Below, in pieces: positions 7,172 to 14,792 of a DNA stretch of 42,252 nt. Below the pieces are notes generated by a model that ran no database searches, was not told the DNA's origin, and worked only from the letters and a program-made list of their open reading frames with translations. Position 1 is the first letter of the stretch; each line of letters starts with the position of its first letter. A program made the translations under genes and the position numbers. Source of the stretch: an uncultured Oscillibacter sp. (GTDB taxonomy: Bacteria; Bacillota; Clostridia; Oscillospirales; Oscillospiraceae); the NCBI RefSeq assembly GCF_910584465.1, contig NZ_CAJUBK010000017.1, forward strand, positions 1 through 42,252. The letters are read 5' to 3'.

Positions 7172-7639
7172 ATGCGTCCGATCAAGCGCGCCCGGAGGCC
7201 GGTCCGCCGCTACAGGTCCCTGCTGTCCCCCGGCATCGCCGTGCTGGCGGTGCTGGCGTTCTATGCCGCCTTCGCCCGGCCGGGGCCGCAGAGGGGGGAG
7301 ACCGCACGGTTCGAACAGGACGGGCTGTGCCTGGAGATCACGGGGGTCCACCATATCGGGGGCTTTTTGGGCAATTTCGACCCGGAGCGGGGGGTGGGTG
7401 TGCCCTTCGATACGTACTATGTCTATCCCGGCTCGGCGGTGACCGTCCTGGCGGCGCCCGGGGAGGGCGCGCGCTGGGGACTGCGGTGGGGAGAGGACGG
7501 GACGCTGGCCCTGGCGGACGGCATGGGGCCGGTGGAGCTCACCGAAGATCTGGACGGCGCGGCCGTGTACGACCGGGACACCGGGCTGACGGTGCTGTCG
7601 TTCGAGGTGAGCGAGGAGGATGAGGTGTATTGGAGATAG
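7172..7639 (+). CDS. Small membrane-anchored protein of unknown function
   Basis: A 155-residue protein that I do not recognise. A very basic N-terminus (residues 1-16) precedes one hydrophobic helix (about 18-35, GIAVLAVLAFYAAF), then a soluble domain with beta-type alternation (for example GVGVPFDTYYVYPGSAVTVLAA). The topology is probably N-in with the domain outside. The start at 7172 is set by GGAAAGGAG 7 nt upstream. An in-frame ATG at 7130 lies within the rpmF terminator and is unlikely. It begins only 22 bp after that terminator, so it relies on read-through or on a promoter not obvious here. Confidence 0.6.
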   Translation: MRPIKRARRPVRRYRSLLSPGIAVLAVLAFYAAFARPGPQRGETARFEQDGLCLEITGVHHIGGFLGNFDPERGVGVPFDTYYVYPGSAVTVLAAPGEGARWGLRWGEDGTLALADGMGPVELTEDLDGAAVYDRDTGLTVLSFEVSEEDEVYWR

Positions 7640-8025
7640 GCGGGGAGGGACCCCGCCCCGCCCCGGCGTCCGGCCGGGGCGTGTCCGATGCCGCGCCGGC
7701 GGCCCGCTCCCCGCGGATCGGGCCGGCCCACCATCCCGGGATCCCTTCACGAAGGGCGAAAGCGCCGGCCTGCGGCCGCGGCGAGATCTTGAACGATATG
7801 GTTTCCGACCAACGAGCCCTGCCGGGATCCGCTCCCGACAGGGCTCCTCATATTTTCGGCAGGAGGCGGATCCCGCGATATCCGAGCGGCCCTGGGGCCC
7901 GCTCCGGCATCGGGCACAGCCGGCGTGAGGCCGAGCCCGCCGGTATCCGGGAGGCCGGCCGCCTGGAGGCGGCGCCGGGACTGAGGGACGGCATCCGATG
8001 CCGGCCCCTGCCGGCTCCCGGCCGC
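7640..8025. other. Intergenic region between convergent genes
   Basis: No gene seen in 386 bp. It is GC-rich, with one interrupted stem-loop (7814-7846) and no clear promoter. Confidence 0.55.
7814..7846. terminator. Candidate bidirectional terminator hairpin
   Basis: GAGCCCTG (7814-7821) pairs with CAGGGCTC (7839-7846). An inner stem CGGGA/TCCCG is separated from it by one C-A mismatch. It is followed by CTCATATTTT, only a weak U-tract. Confidence 0.45.
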
Positions 8026-8352
8026 TCAGGCGTTTTTGGCCTTGTATCCTTCCCCCCAGACCTCCATCGCGTCTAAGACCGGCTTCAGGCTGCGGCCCAG
8101 CTCCGTCAATGTGTACTCGACCCGCGGCGGGACCTCCGGGTATACCGTCCTCGTCAGCAGGCCGCTGCTTTCCATCTGCCGGAGCTGGGAGGTCAGCACC
8201 TTTTGACTCACGCCGCCGACGGATCTTTTCAGTTCCCCGAACCGTTTCGTCCCCGGCAGCAGATCCCGGAGGATGAGCACCTTCCATTTGTCGCCGATCA
8301 GCGTCAGCGTCGTTTCCACCGGGCAGGCGGGCAAAGCTTTCCCTTCCATCAT
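8026..8352 (-). CDS. HxlR-family winged-helix transcriptional regulator
   Basis: A 108-residue DNA-binding regulator of the HxlR/YodB type, a group that often senses electrophiles, aldehydes or oxidants through an N-terminal cysteine. The protein shows that cysteine (Cys10 in ACPVE), then the family phrases LIGDKWKVLILRDLL and KRFGELKRSVGGVSQKVLTSQLRQMESSGLL, and the wing PPRVEYTLTELG. AGGAGG lies 5 nt before the ATG at 8352; a second ATG follows directly and would place the spacing at 8. It is divergent from the MBL-like/macrodomain/sirtuin operon and is the obvious candidate for its control. Confidence 0.92.
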   Translation of the reverse strand: MMEGKALPACPVETTLTLIGDKWKVLILRDLLPGTKRFGELKRSVGGVSQKVLTSQLRQMESSGLLTRTVYPEVPPRVEYTLTELGRSLKPVLDAMEVWGEGYKAKNA

Positions 8353-8395
8353 CGTATCCTCCTGTCTGTCGATCCTTAAGATCCCTCACGCCCCC

Positions 8396-8425
8396 ATTTT
8401 ACCGTATCTCCTCCTCCGGGGTCAA
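8396..8425 (-). promoter_or_regulatory. Promoter of the HxlR gene
   Basis: On the minus strand TTGACC (8425-8420), an 18-bp spacer and TAAAAT (8401-8396), giving a leader of about 37 nt. Confidence 0.6.
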
Positions 8426-8528
8426 GGCGGAAAAAGATCCCCCCTGCCCTCCCAAAGGCCGGGGGCCCCTGCGGCCGCAGGATCGTCCCCTCCCGGCAAC
8501 GGCCGATCGTTACCTCCGGGTGCCTATG

Positions 8529-8542
8529 GCACAATATTGTGC
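8529..8542. promoter_or_regulatory. Candidate HxlR operator: 14-bp perfect palindrome
   Basis: GCACAATATTGTGC is a perfect palindrome placed just upstream of the -35 region of the gene at 8636. The divergent HxlR dimer is the natural candidate to bind it, but this is inferred from position only. Confidence 0.6.
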
Positions 8543-8546
8543 GTAC

Positions 8547-8575
8547 TTTTCAAATGGTCTCCGGTGTCGTATGAT
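8547..8575 (+). promoter_or_regulatory. Candidate promoter of the sirtuin-module operon
   Basis: TTTTCA (8547-8552), a 17-bp spacer and TATGAT (8570-8575). It starts 5 bp after the palindrome and gives a leader of about 54 nt. Confidence 0.5.
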
Positions 8576-8635
8576 GCAGATACGAGGACGGGGGATGCCC
8601 CGCTTCGGAAAAACGTATCCATGGAGGAACACATC

Positions 8636-9427
8636 ATGAACAAGAAAGACTTTACCACGGTCCGGCTGTCCCAGGGCGAGATGCACATCTACGATCTCGG
8701 CGGCGTGAGGCTCCATGCCTATCAGACCGGCGATCCGCTGGCGGACGAGGTGTTCCTGGTGGAGAAGGCGGGGAAGTTCGTGGCCATCGAGTCCCCCTGC
8801 TTCACCGCCAGCGTGACCGCGCTGAACGAGTATCTGGCGGGCCGGGACGTGGCCGGCGTGCTGGTGGCCTATCACGGCGCGGGGGCCTCCTTCCTGCCGG
8901 AGGTCCCCAAGTACGCCACCGCCAACGCGGCGGAGTATGCCCGCCGGGGCGGCGGCAAGGCCCTGATCGACCAGTTCACCGCCGCCTTCGGCAGCGCCTT
9001 CGACGGCTCCATCCATCCCATCACCCACACGCTCACCGAGGGGGAGGCGACCATCGGCGGCATCCGGTTCATCATCCACCGGACGGCGGAGGCCTTCGAC
9101 GTGGAGATCCCCGAGATCGACGCGGTCTACACCCACATGCTGGGCCACGACTGCCATTCCATCGTGGCCGGGCCCGGCCATGCCGACGCCATGATCGCCC
9201 AGCTGCGGGGCTACATCGAAAAGGGCTACGGCCTGATCCTCACCTCCCACTACACCCCGGAGGACCTGAAGGACGCGGAGACCAAGATCGGCTACCTGGA
9301 GGAGCTGAAGGCCATCGCCGCCTCCTGCGACGGCGCAGAGGCGTTCAAGGCCGCCGTGCGGGAGCGGTATCCGTCCTACAGCGGGGAAAACTATCTGGAG
9401 ATGACCGCCGGAGCGTTCTTCGGCTGA
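8636..9427 (+). CDS. Metallo-beta-lactamase-like protein lacking the metal-binding motif
   Basis: A 263-residue soluble protein. Its first third follows the MBL fold pattern (DEVFLVEKAGKFVAIESPCF, like the strand pair before the metal site). Where HxHxDH is expected it reads VLVAYHGAGAS, so the zinc ligands are mostly gone. A later segment CHSIVAGPGHADAMI and the strand LILTSHYTPEDL resemble late MBL motifs. It may bind a small molecule rather than hydrolyse one. GGAGG (8624-8628) is 7 nt before the ATG at 8636; an in-frame ATG at 8621 has no ribosome binding site. It is first in an operon with the macrodomain and sirtuin genes, although a 14-bp hairpin (9438-9469) separates it from them. Function is unknown. 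Confidence 0.6.
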   Translation: MNKKDFTTVRLSQGEMHIYDLGGVRLHAYQTGDPLADEVFLVEKAGKFVAIESPCFTASVTALNEYLAGRDVAGVLVAYHGAGASFLPEVPKYATANAAEYARRGGGKALIDQFTAAFGSAFDGSIHPITHTLTEGEATIGGIRFIIHRTAEAFDVEIPEIDAVYTHMLGHDCHSIVAGPGHADAMIAQLRGYIEKGYGLILTSHYTPEDLKDAETKIGYLEELKAIAASCDGAEAFKAAVRERYPSYSGENYLEMTAGAFFG

Positions 9428-9437
9428 CCGCATACAG

Positions 9438-9469
9438 GCCCTCCCTCCGGCAAAGGCCGGAGGGAGGGC
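9438..9469 (+). terminator. Intercistronic hairpin between the MBL-like and macrodomain genes
   Basis: A perfect 14-bp stem (9438-9451 with 9456-9469) with an AAAG loop and no U-tract. It may attenuate read-through or protect the upstream mRNA, making the first gene more abundant than the next two. Confidence 0.5.
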
Positions 9470-9488
9470 GGCTAAAGGAGGGTATGGG

Positions 9489-10301
9489 ATGGACCGTTCG
9501 GCGAAGATCCGCATCTTGAACGACATGCTGCTGGCAGAGATGCCCGGATACCGCCGGCAGGCGCAGGCGTTCCCGCAGGACGCGGACAGCCAGCGGCGGC
9601 TTCTGCGCAGCCTGATGAACGTCCGCCCGCCCATGCCGCTGGATAGGGAGTTCCTCGTCCTGCAGGACGAGCTCCTGTCCGCCGAACGGGAGGAGAAGGG
9701 CGTCGTGGAGGGCGCGGCGCTGCCCGCCGTCAGCGGCCATCCGCAGATCGCGGTTTGGAGGGGGGATATCACCCGGCTGAAGGTGGACGCGATCGTAGAC
9801 GCGGACAACGCCTCCCTGCTGGGCTGCTTCTGCCCCTGCCACGGCTGCATCGACAACGCCATCCATTCGGCGGCGGGGCTCCAGCTTCGGGACGAGTGCA
9901 GCCGGATCATGGAGGCCCAGGGCCATCCGGAGCCCACGGGCCGGGCGAAACTGACGAAGGGGCATGACCTCCCGGCCCGATATGTCCTGCACACGGTCGG
10001 CCCCATCGTCCAGGGACGCGTCACCCCCCGGGACCGGGCGGAGCTGGCGTCCTGTTACCGTTCCTGCCTGGAGCTGGCGGCGGAGCACGGGCTGGGGAGC
10101 GTGGCGTTCTGCTGCATCTCCACCGGGGAGTTCCGCTTCCCCGCCGAGGAAGCGGCCGAGATCGCGGTCCGGACCGTTACGGACCTCCTCCGGCAGGGCA
10201 TCCCTATCGAGAAGGTGATCTTCGATGTTTTCAAAGAGAGCGACGAAAGGATCTACCGCCGCATCCTCGGCGCAGATCGAACGGCTGAAAGAGGCCCTTG
10301 A
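9489..10301 (+). CDS. Zinc-dependent macrodomain protein-ADP-ribose hydrolase
   Basis: A 270-residue protein of the zinc-containing macrodomain class that partners class M sirtuins and removes ADP-ribose from proteins. An N-terminal helical region (1-75) precedes the macro fold. The zinc/active-site loop reads LGCFCPCHGCIDNAIH (111-126), with Cys113, His118 and Cys120 as likely ligands. Further family phrases are GRAKLTKGHDLPARYVLHTVGP and ISTGEFRFP. Oddly, the usual VNAAN strand end reads VDADN (103-107), changing the first Asn to Asp while keeping the second. AAAGGAGGG precedes the ATG. Its 3' end overlaps the sirtuin gene by 77 bp, implying translational coupling. Confidence 0.92.
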   Translation: MDRSAKIRILNDMLLAEMPGYRRQAQAFPQDADSQRRLLRSLMNVRPPMPLDREFLVLQDELLSAEREEKGVVEGAALPAVSGHPQIAVWRGDITRLKVDAIVDADNASLLGCFCPCHGCIDNAIHSAAGLQLRDECSRIMEAQGHPEPTGRAKLTKGHDLPARYVLHTVGPIVQGRVTPRDRAELASCYRSCLELAAEHGLGSVAFCCISTGEFRFPAEEAAEIAVRTVTDLLRQGIPIEKVIFDVFKESDERIYRRILGADRTAERGP

Positions 10302-11097
10302 CCGCGCGGAGGCGGTGGTGATCGGCGCGGGGGCGGGGCTGTCCGCATCGGCGGGCTTCACCTACAGCGGAGAACGGTTCGAGACATATTTCAGTGATTT
10401 CCGGGAGAGATATGGCATCCGGGATATGTACAGCGGCGGCTTCTCCCACTTCTCCACCGCTGAGGAGCATTGGGCCTATTGGAGCCGCTATATTTGGATA
10501 AACCGCTATATGGACGCGCCGAAGCCGGTATATGAGGACCTGCTGTCCCTGGTGGAGGGGAGGGACTATTTCGTGCTGACCACCAATGTGGACCACTGCT
10601 TTCAAAAGGCGGGCTTTGACAAAACGAGGCTGTTTTATACCCAGGGGGACTATGGCCTCTGGCAGTGTTCGGGGCCCTGCCGCCAGCGCACCTATGACAA
10701 CGAAGAGACGGTGCGCCGGATGTTCGAGGAGCAGCGGGACAGGAGGGTGCCGGCGGAGCTCGTCCCCTGCTGTCCCCTCTGCGGCCGGCCGATGACCATG
10801 AACCTGCGGGTGGACGACACCTTCGTGCAGGACGAGGGCTGGTATCAGGCCCGGAGGCGCTATCGGGACTTCCTGAGGCGGCACGAAGGACGGCGGGTGC
10901 TCTTCCTGGAGCTGGGGGTGGGGTATGATACGCCGGGCATCATCAAGTTCCCCTTTTGGAGGATGACGCTCCAGGCCCCCGATGCCATATACGCCTGCGT
11001 GAACGAGGAGCGGGCGTTCGTCCCCGAGGGGATCGCCGGACGGGCGGTCGTCCTGGAGGCGGATATCGGCGCGGTGTTGACCCAGATGGGCGCTTGA
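10225..11097 (+). CDS. Class M sirtuin (SirTM), NAD-dependent protein ADP-ribosyltransferase
   Basis: A 290-residue sirtuin-like enzyme. The NAD loop is GAGAGLSASAG (34-44). The Asn motif is TTNVD (119-123). The position of the canonical catalytic histidine holds Gln140 (YTQGDYG), as is typical of SirTM proteins, which transfer ADP-ribose rather than deacylate. Zinc-type cysteines are Cys148, Cys152, Cys183 and Cys186. The start at 10225 lies inside the macrodomain gene, with GAAGG upstream; no better later start is seen. In characterised species the pair modifies a lipoylated GcvH-like protein during oxidative stress, but neither that protein nor its lipoate ligase is encoded in this window. 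Confidence 0.92.
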   Translation: MFSKRATKGSTAASSAQIERLKEALDRAEAVVIGAGAGLSASAGFTYSGERFETYFSDFRERYGIRDMYSGGFSHFSTAEEHWAYWSRYIWINRYMDAPKPVYEDLLSLVEGRDYFVLTTNVDHCFQKAGFDKTRLFYTQGDYGLWQCSGPCRQRTYDNEETVRRMFEEQRDRRVPAELVPCCPLCGRPMTMNLRVDDTFVQDEGWYQARRRYRDFLRRHEGRRVLFLELGVGYDTPGIIKFPFWRMTLQAPDAIYACVNEERAFVPEGIAGRAVVLEADIGAVLTQMGA

Positions 11098-11228
11098 CCG
11101 GCGGGACGGCGCGGCGGTGAGAGGCCCCCGCGCCGGGATCTGCGGATCCGTGGGCGCCGCCTGCCGGCCCCCGGCCGATCCCTTTTTGAGAGGACCGCGA
11201 TTTGGCTGCGGCCTGGGCCAAAAGGGCA

Positions 11229-11267
11229 GCGAGCCCCTGCCGATCCACAGGATCGGCAGGGGCTCGC
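11229..11267. terminator. Bidirectional hairpin between convergent operons
   Basis: A perfect 17-bp stem (11229-11245 with 11251-11267) with a CACAG loop and no U-tract on either side. It separates the sirtuin gene (plus) from the SDR gene (minus) and is the likely end of both transcripts. Confidence 0.65.
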
Positions 11268-11380
11268 CCGTTCGGCAGGCCATGGAGCCGGACGAAGGAC
11301 GGGTAGTGGGGACCGGCCGGTCCTCCCGGTCCTCCCGGCCCGCCGGACCGCCCGCATGGACGGCCGGGGGCCCTTCCCGG

Positions 11381-12145
11381 TCAGCCGCAGACGATGGAGA
11401 GGCCGCCGTCGATGAAGAGGGTCTGCCCGGTGATGTAAGAGGCATAGGGGGACGCCAGGAAGAGGGCCCCGTCGGCGATCTCCCGGGCCTCGCCCCGCCG
11501 CCGGAGGGGCAGCTTATCGCACATGGCCTGGTGGACCCGGAGATCGGAATACTGCTCCCGGTTCATCAGCGTGGGGATGCTGCCGGGGGCCACGCAGTTG
11601 ACCCGGATGCCGCCGGGCCCCCACTCCCTGGCCAGGTTCTCCGTCATCTTGGAGATCCCGGCCTTGGTGGCGGCGTATACCGTCTCTCCGACCGTGACGA
11701 TCGCCTTGTTCACGGAGCCGATGTTGACGATGCAGCCCCCGCCCTGTCCCAGCATGACCTTCGCCGCCGCCTGGGCGCCGAAGAAATATCCCCGCAGGTT
11801 CACGTTCACGGTGCTGTCCCAGTCCTCCTGCGTGACCTCCAGGGACGGTTTGGGGAAGTGGATGCCGGCGTTGTTCACCCACACGTCGATGCGCCCATAC
11901 TGCCGGACCGCCGCTTCCGCGAAGGCCCGGATGGAGCCGACGCTGCCGGTGTCCGCCTCCATGGCGAACATCCGCCCCGTGTCTTGGCCGGCGATCTCCT
12001 CCGCCGCTAGGCGGATGCGGGCCTGGTCATGGCTGCATATGGCCAGCTTCGCCCCGGCGGCGTAGAAATGCCGGGCGATGACGTTCCCGATGCCGATCCC
12101 GGAAGCGCCGGTGACCACGACCACCTGATCTCGAAAATCGAACAT
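11381..12145 (-). CDS. SDR-family oxidoreductase
   Basis: A 254-residue classical short-chain dehydrogenase using NAD(P)H. It shows the nucleotide loop TGASGIGIG (12-20), the NNAG motif (91-94) and the catalytic Ser144, Tyr157 and Lys161 (YAATK). The C-terminal phrase ASYITGQTLFIDGG is also typical. The start at 12145 has GGAGG 5 nt upstream; an earlier ATG at 12157 overlaps that ribosome binding site. It is the last gene of the minus-strand arm, after the MBL hydrolase, and is probably a sugar, sugar-acid or polyol dehydrogenase of the pathway. The substrate cannot be named from sequence. Confidence 0.88.
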   Translation of the reverse strand: MFDFRDQVVVVTGASGIGIGNVIARHFYAAGAKLAICSHDQARIRLAAEEIAGQDTGRMFAMEADTGSVGSIRAFAEAAVRQYGRIDVWVNNAGIHFPKPSLEVTQEDWDSTVNVNLRGYFFGAQAAAKVMLGQGGGCIVNIGSVNKAIVTVGETVYAATKAGISKMTENLAREWGPGGIRVNCVAPGSIPTLMNREQYSDLRVHQAMCDKLPLRRRGEAREIADGALFLASPYASYITGQTLFIDGGLSIVCG

Positions 12146-12216
12146 AAAGACCTCCATGCGCGTTTCGCGCCGTTCGTTCAAAGGGGATAGGGCCGGATGG
12201 CTCGAAAACAGCGGAC

Positions 12217-13140
12217 CTATCCTTCCGCCGGGCGCCGCCCGCCGGCGGGTGGGGCGTCCTGCGTCCGGCCGTAACGTCCGCGGCACGCCGCCGCGGTCTC
12301 GTACTGCGTGGAGAACTCCTCCAAAAAAGCGGCCGCCGTGACGCAGGCCCCGCTGCCGACGGGCTTGCCGCCCTCCCTCCGGCAGAGGTCGGCGGCCAGC
12401 TCCCCCAGGCGGAAGCCCCGGGGATGCGCGTCCAAGAATGCCCGGGTCCACCGGTAGAGGCGCTCCACGCAGAGCAGGCCCTGGCGGAGCTGCTCATGGT
12501 AGGCGGCCAGATCCCAGACCTCCGGGGCATGGGCGCTGTACACCCGGTCGGCGTCCAGGGACCCCAGCCGCTCCAGCGTGGCCCGATAGGGCCCCACCTG
12601 CTCGATCTGGGGGAGCACGCCGAAAAACCCGCTGCCGCAGACCGTGTCCCCCGTGAAGAGCACGCCCTCCTGCGGCAGGTGGATGCAGACGCTCCCTCCC
12701 GAGTGCCCCGGCGCGGCGGCGATCCGCATGGGGACGCCGCCGAGGGTCAGCTGCTGCCCGTCATAGAGCTCCCGGTCGGCGGAGACGGGGGCCGGGACCT
12801 CCCGGCGGCAGACGTCCCGCCGGGCGGGCGGGATGTCGAAGTCGCCGGAGAACTGCCCGTAGAGGAGGTCCCACTGCCGCTCCGGCCCCTCCAGGAGGGG
12901 CCGGTCGCCGGGGTGGGCGTATACCAGCGCCCCGCGGGCCTGGAAAAAGCGGTGCCCGCCGGTGTGGTCCCAGTGCCCGTGGGTGCTGAGGACCGCCTCG
13001 GGCCGGGGCGCCAGGGCGGCGATCCGCCGGGCGCCGCTGGAGAGCCCGGTGTCGATCAGGACGCCGCCCCCCGGTCCGGGGACCAGGAAGCTCTTCGTGT
13101 ACTGCCCCAGGTAGGGGTGCTCGACACAGATGATGTCCAA
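12217..13140 (-). CDS. MBL-fold metallo-hydrolase
   Basis: A 307-residue hydrolase with intact metal motifs: HGHWDHTGGH (His54, His56, Asp58, His59), a second histidine in PGHSGGS near 154, and FTGDTV near 170. The C-terminal 80 residues form a helical extension, resembling the winged-helix tails of some MBL hydrolases, and end in a Pro/Gly/Arg-rich stretch. The start is TTG at 13140 with GGAGGAGGG upstream. It lies 18 bp after the UxaA-type gene and is probably translated from the same mRNA. In the pathway it could open a lactone or cleave a thioester; this is inference. Confidence 0.85.
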   Translation of the reverse strand: MDIICVEHPYLGQYTKSFLVPGPGGGVLIDTGLSSGARRIAALAPRPEAVLSTHGHWDHTGGHRFFQARGALVYAHPGDRPLLEGPERQWDLLYGQFSGDFDIPPARRDVCRREVPAPVSADRELYDGQQLTLGGVPMRIAAAPGHSGGSVCIHLPQEGVLFTGDTVCGSGFFGVLPQIEQVGPYRATLERLGSLDADRVYSAHAPEVWDLAAYHEQLRQGLLCVERLYRWTRAFLDAHPRGFRLGELAADLCRREGGKPVGSGACVTAAAFLEEFSTQYETAAACRGRYGRTQDAPPAGGRRPAEG

Positions 13141-13158
13141 GGCCGTCCCTCCTCCGCC

Positions 13159-14325
13159 TCAGCGGCCGGTCTCCCGGGGGATGATGAATTCGAAATCCCC
13201 GTTGCGTTCCGACCGCGTTTCCTCGCCGCCGGCGATCTCCAGGACCCGCTCCAAAAGGGCGGCGCCCACCTCCGGGAGGGGGGCCCCCTCCAGGGCCGTG
13301 CCGGCGTTGAAGTCGAAGAGGCTGGGCATCTCCCGGAAGCTCTGGGGGTTGCCGGTGAGCTTGAGCACCGGCATGACCACGTTGCCTAAGGGGGAGCCCC
13401 GCCCGGTGCTGAACACGTCGATATGGGCGCCGGACATGGCGAAGCCGCTGGTGGCGTTCCCGTCGATGCCCGGGGCCCGGAGGTCCAGCATCCACAGCCC
13501 CGGATGGGGGACGGTCTCCCCCGCGCGGATGAGGCCCTGGATCTTGGAGACGGTGCCCATCTTCTTCACGTTGCCCATGGATTTCTCCACCAGGGTGGTG
13601 ATGCCTCCGGCCTTGTTGCCGGGGGTGGGGTTGACCTCTTCGATGGCCTGGCCGTGCGCGGCGGCATATCCCGCCCGGAGCTCGTCGCACATCCGGAGGA
13701 TCTGGAGGCCGACCTCGGGCGTGGCCGCCCGGCCGGCCAGGACATGCTCGCTGCCCGGGAAGCCGGCCACCTCGCTGATGATGACGCTGCCGCCCTGGCC
13801 GACCAAAAGGTCCGTCATCGCGCCGATGGCGGCGTTGCCGGACAGGGCGGTGGTCCAGTCCGAGCCGCCGCACTGGACGCCCAGCACCAGCTTGGAGATG
13901 GGGATGGGCCTCCGCGTCTGGGCCGCCGCTTCCCGCAGGAAAGCCTCCACGATGGAGACGCCTTTTCCCACGGCCTCCGCCGGGCCGCCGGATTCCTGGA
14001 TGCCGACGTAGGCCACCGGCCTGCCGGAGGCGGCGATCTGGCGCATCAGGGCGTCGTGGTCCGTCTGTTCGCAGCCGAGGCCCACCAGCAGCACCGCGTA
14101 CACGTTGGGGTTCAGCGCCGCGGACAGCAGGGCCAGATGGGTCCGGGCGTGGCTGTCCGCGAACTCGATGCAGCCGTACTCGTGGGTGATGGCATGGGTC
14201 CCGGTCTTCCAGGCAATCTGCTGGGCCACCGTGTTGGAGCAGTGTACCATGGAGATCGGCAGCACGTAGTTCCGGATGCCGGCCCCTCCGCCGGTCCGCT
14301 CATAGCCTTGGAAGGTCCTGATCAT
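13159..14325 (-). CDS. UxaA-family dehydratase, large subunit
   Basis: A 388-residue protein matching the C-terminal catalytic part of altronate/galactarate dehydratases. Family phrases seen are GIRNYVLPISMVHCSN, ITHEYGC, GLGCEQ, QCGGSDWTTALSGN, SEVAGFPGSEH and NPTPGNKAGGITTLVEKS; several of their cysteines may hold iron or an iron-sulfur site. Its start overlaps the stop of the SAF gene (ATGA), so the two are translationally coupled. This split arrangement is found in altronate dehydratase relatives and also in sulfolactate sulfo-lyase (SuyAB), so a hydroxy-acid lyase is certain in outline but the substrate is not. The neighbours favour a sugar acid. Confidence 0.87.
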   Translation of the reverse strand: MIRTFQGYERTGGGAGIRNYVLPISMVHCSNTVAQQIAWKTGTHAITHEYGCIEFADSHARTHLALLSAALNPNVYAVLLVGLGCEQTDHDALMRQIAASGRPVAYVGIQESGGPAEAVGKGVSIVEAFLREAAAQTRRPIPISKLVLGVQCGGSDWTTALSGNAAIGAMTDLLVGQGGSVIISEVAGFPGSEHVLAGRAATPEVGLQILRMCDELRAGYAAAHGQAIEEVNPTPGNKAGGITTLVEKSMGNVKKMGTVSKIQGLIRAGETVPHPGLWMLDLRAPGIDGNATSGFAMSGAHIDVFSTGRGSPLGNVVMPVLKLTGNPQSFREMPSLFDFNAGTALEGAPLPEVGAALLERVLEIAGGEETRSERNGDFEFIIPRETGR

Positions 14326-14630
14326 GCCCCCGCCTCCTTCCGGAACGCCGCCGCGTACTCCCGGCACAGCTGCGTCGTGATGTCCTCCACGTTCTGGGTA
14401 TGTACGTGGCTCCCCTGGGGGATGTCCCGGGACGCCCGCCCGATGGGGACGCCGTATTTGATCACCATATCGCCGGCGGCGATGGCGCACAGGGCGATCT
14501 TGTGGCCCAGGGGGATCTCCTCCCCGGCGGTCACGGTCAGGCCGCTGCGGATCTCCACCAGGCCGCCGGGGGGGACGGTCTGGGCGGCCACCGCCACATT
14601 GTCGGCGGGGTCGACCTGCAATGCTCTCAT
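14322..14630 (-). CDS. UxaA-family dehydratase, small SAF-domain subunit
   Basis: A 102-residue SAF domain, the part fused to the N-terminus in classical UxaA. It shows DPADNVAVAAQTVPPGG and the following EIPLGHKIALCAIAAGDMVIKYG, the hallmark strand with the conserved HK and the G-x-x-I-K-Y turn. AAGGAGG lies 8 nt upstream. Together with the next gene it would form the active dehydratase. It follows the DeoR gene after 162 bp that contain three GC-rich hairpins, so its expression may be set separately from that of the regulator. Confidence 0.87.
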   Translation of the reverse strand: MRALQVDPADNVAVAAQTVPPGGLVEIRSGLTVTAGEEIPLGHKIALCAIAAGDMVIKYGVPIGRASRDIPQGSHVHTQNVEDITTQLCREYAAAFRKEAGA

Positions 14631-14663
14631 AGGGTCGCCTCCTTCGCAGATCCATAGTAAGGG

Positions 14664-14690
14664 CCCCTCCCGCCCGGGGAGGCGGAGGGG
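14664..14690. other. GC-rich stem-loop before the SAF gene
   Basis: CCCCTCCCGCC (14664-14674) pairs with GGCGGAGGGG (14681-14690), with one bulged C. It lies 34 bp upstream of the SAF start on the minus strand, so it is part of the leader or intercistronic mRNA. A smaller CCCCCG/CGGGGG stem occurs at 14714-14731. Confidence 0.45.
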
Positions 14691-14744
14691 ATCCTTCGTT
14701 CGCAGTGGGCCGCCCCCCGAAGATCCGGGGGACGGGCAGGGGGG

Positions 14745-14784
14745 CTCCCCGCCCCGCCCGGGGACGAGGCGGCGGGACGGGGAG
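14745..14784 (-). terminator. Hairpin after the DeoR gene
   Basis: A 14-bp stem with one mismatch (14745-14758 with 14771-14784), 8 bp downstream of the DeoR stop on the minus strand. There is no U-tract. It may partly end the BtpA-DeoR transcript. Confidence 0.45.
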
Positions 14785-14792
14785 GGGGGCGC

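Noticed and set aside
8026..11097. The sirtuin module as an anti-phage (Thoeris or DSR-like) system
   Set aside because: The sirtuin is of the class M metabolic type with a macrodomain partner; there is no TIR, SLOG effector or nuclease gene nearby.
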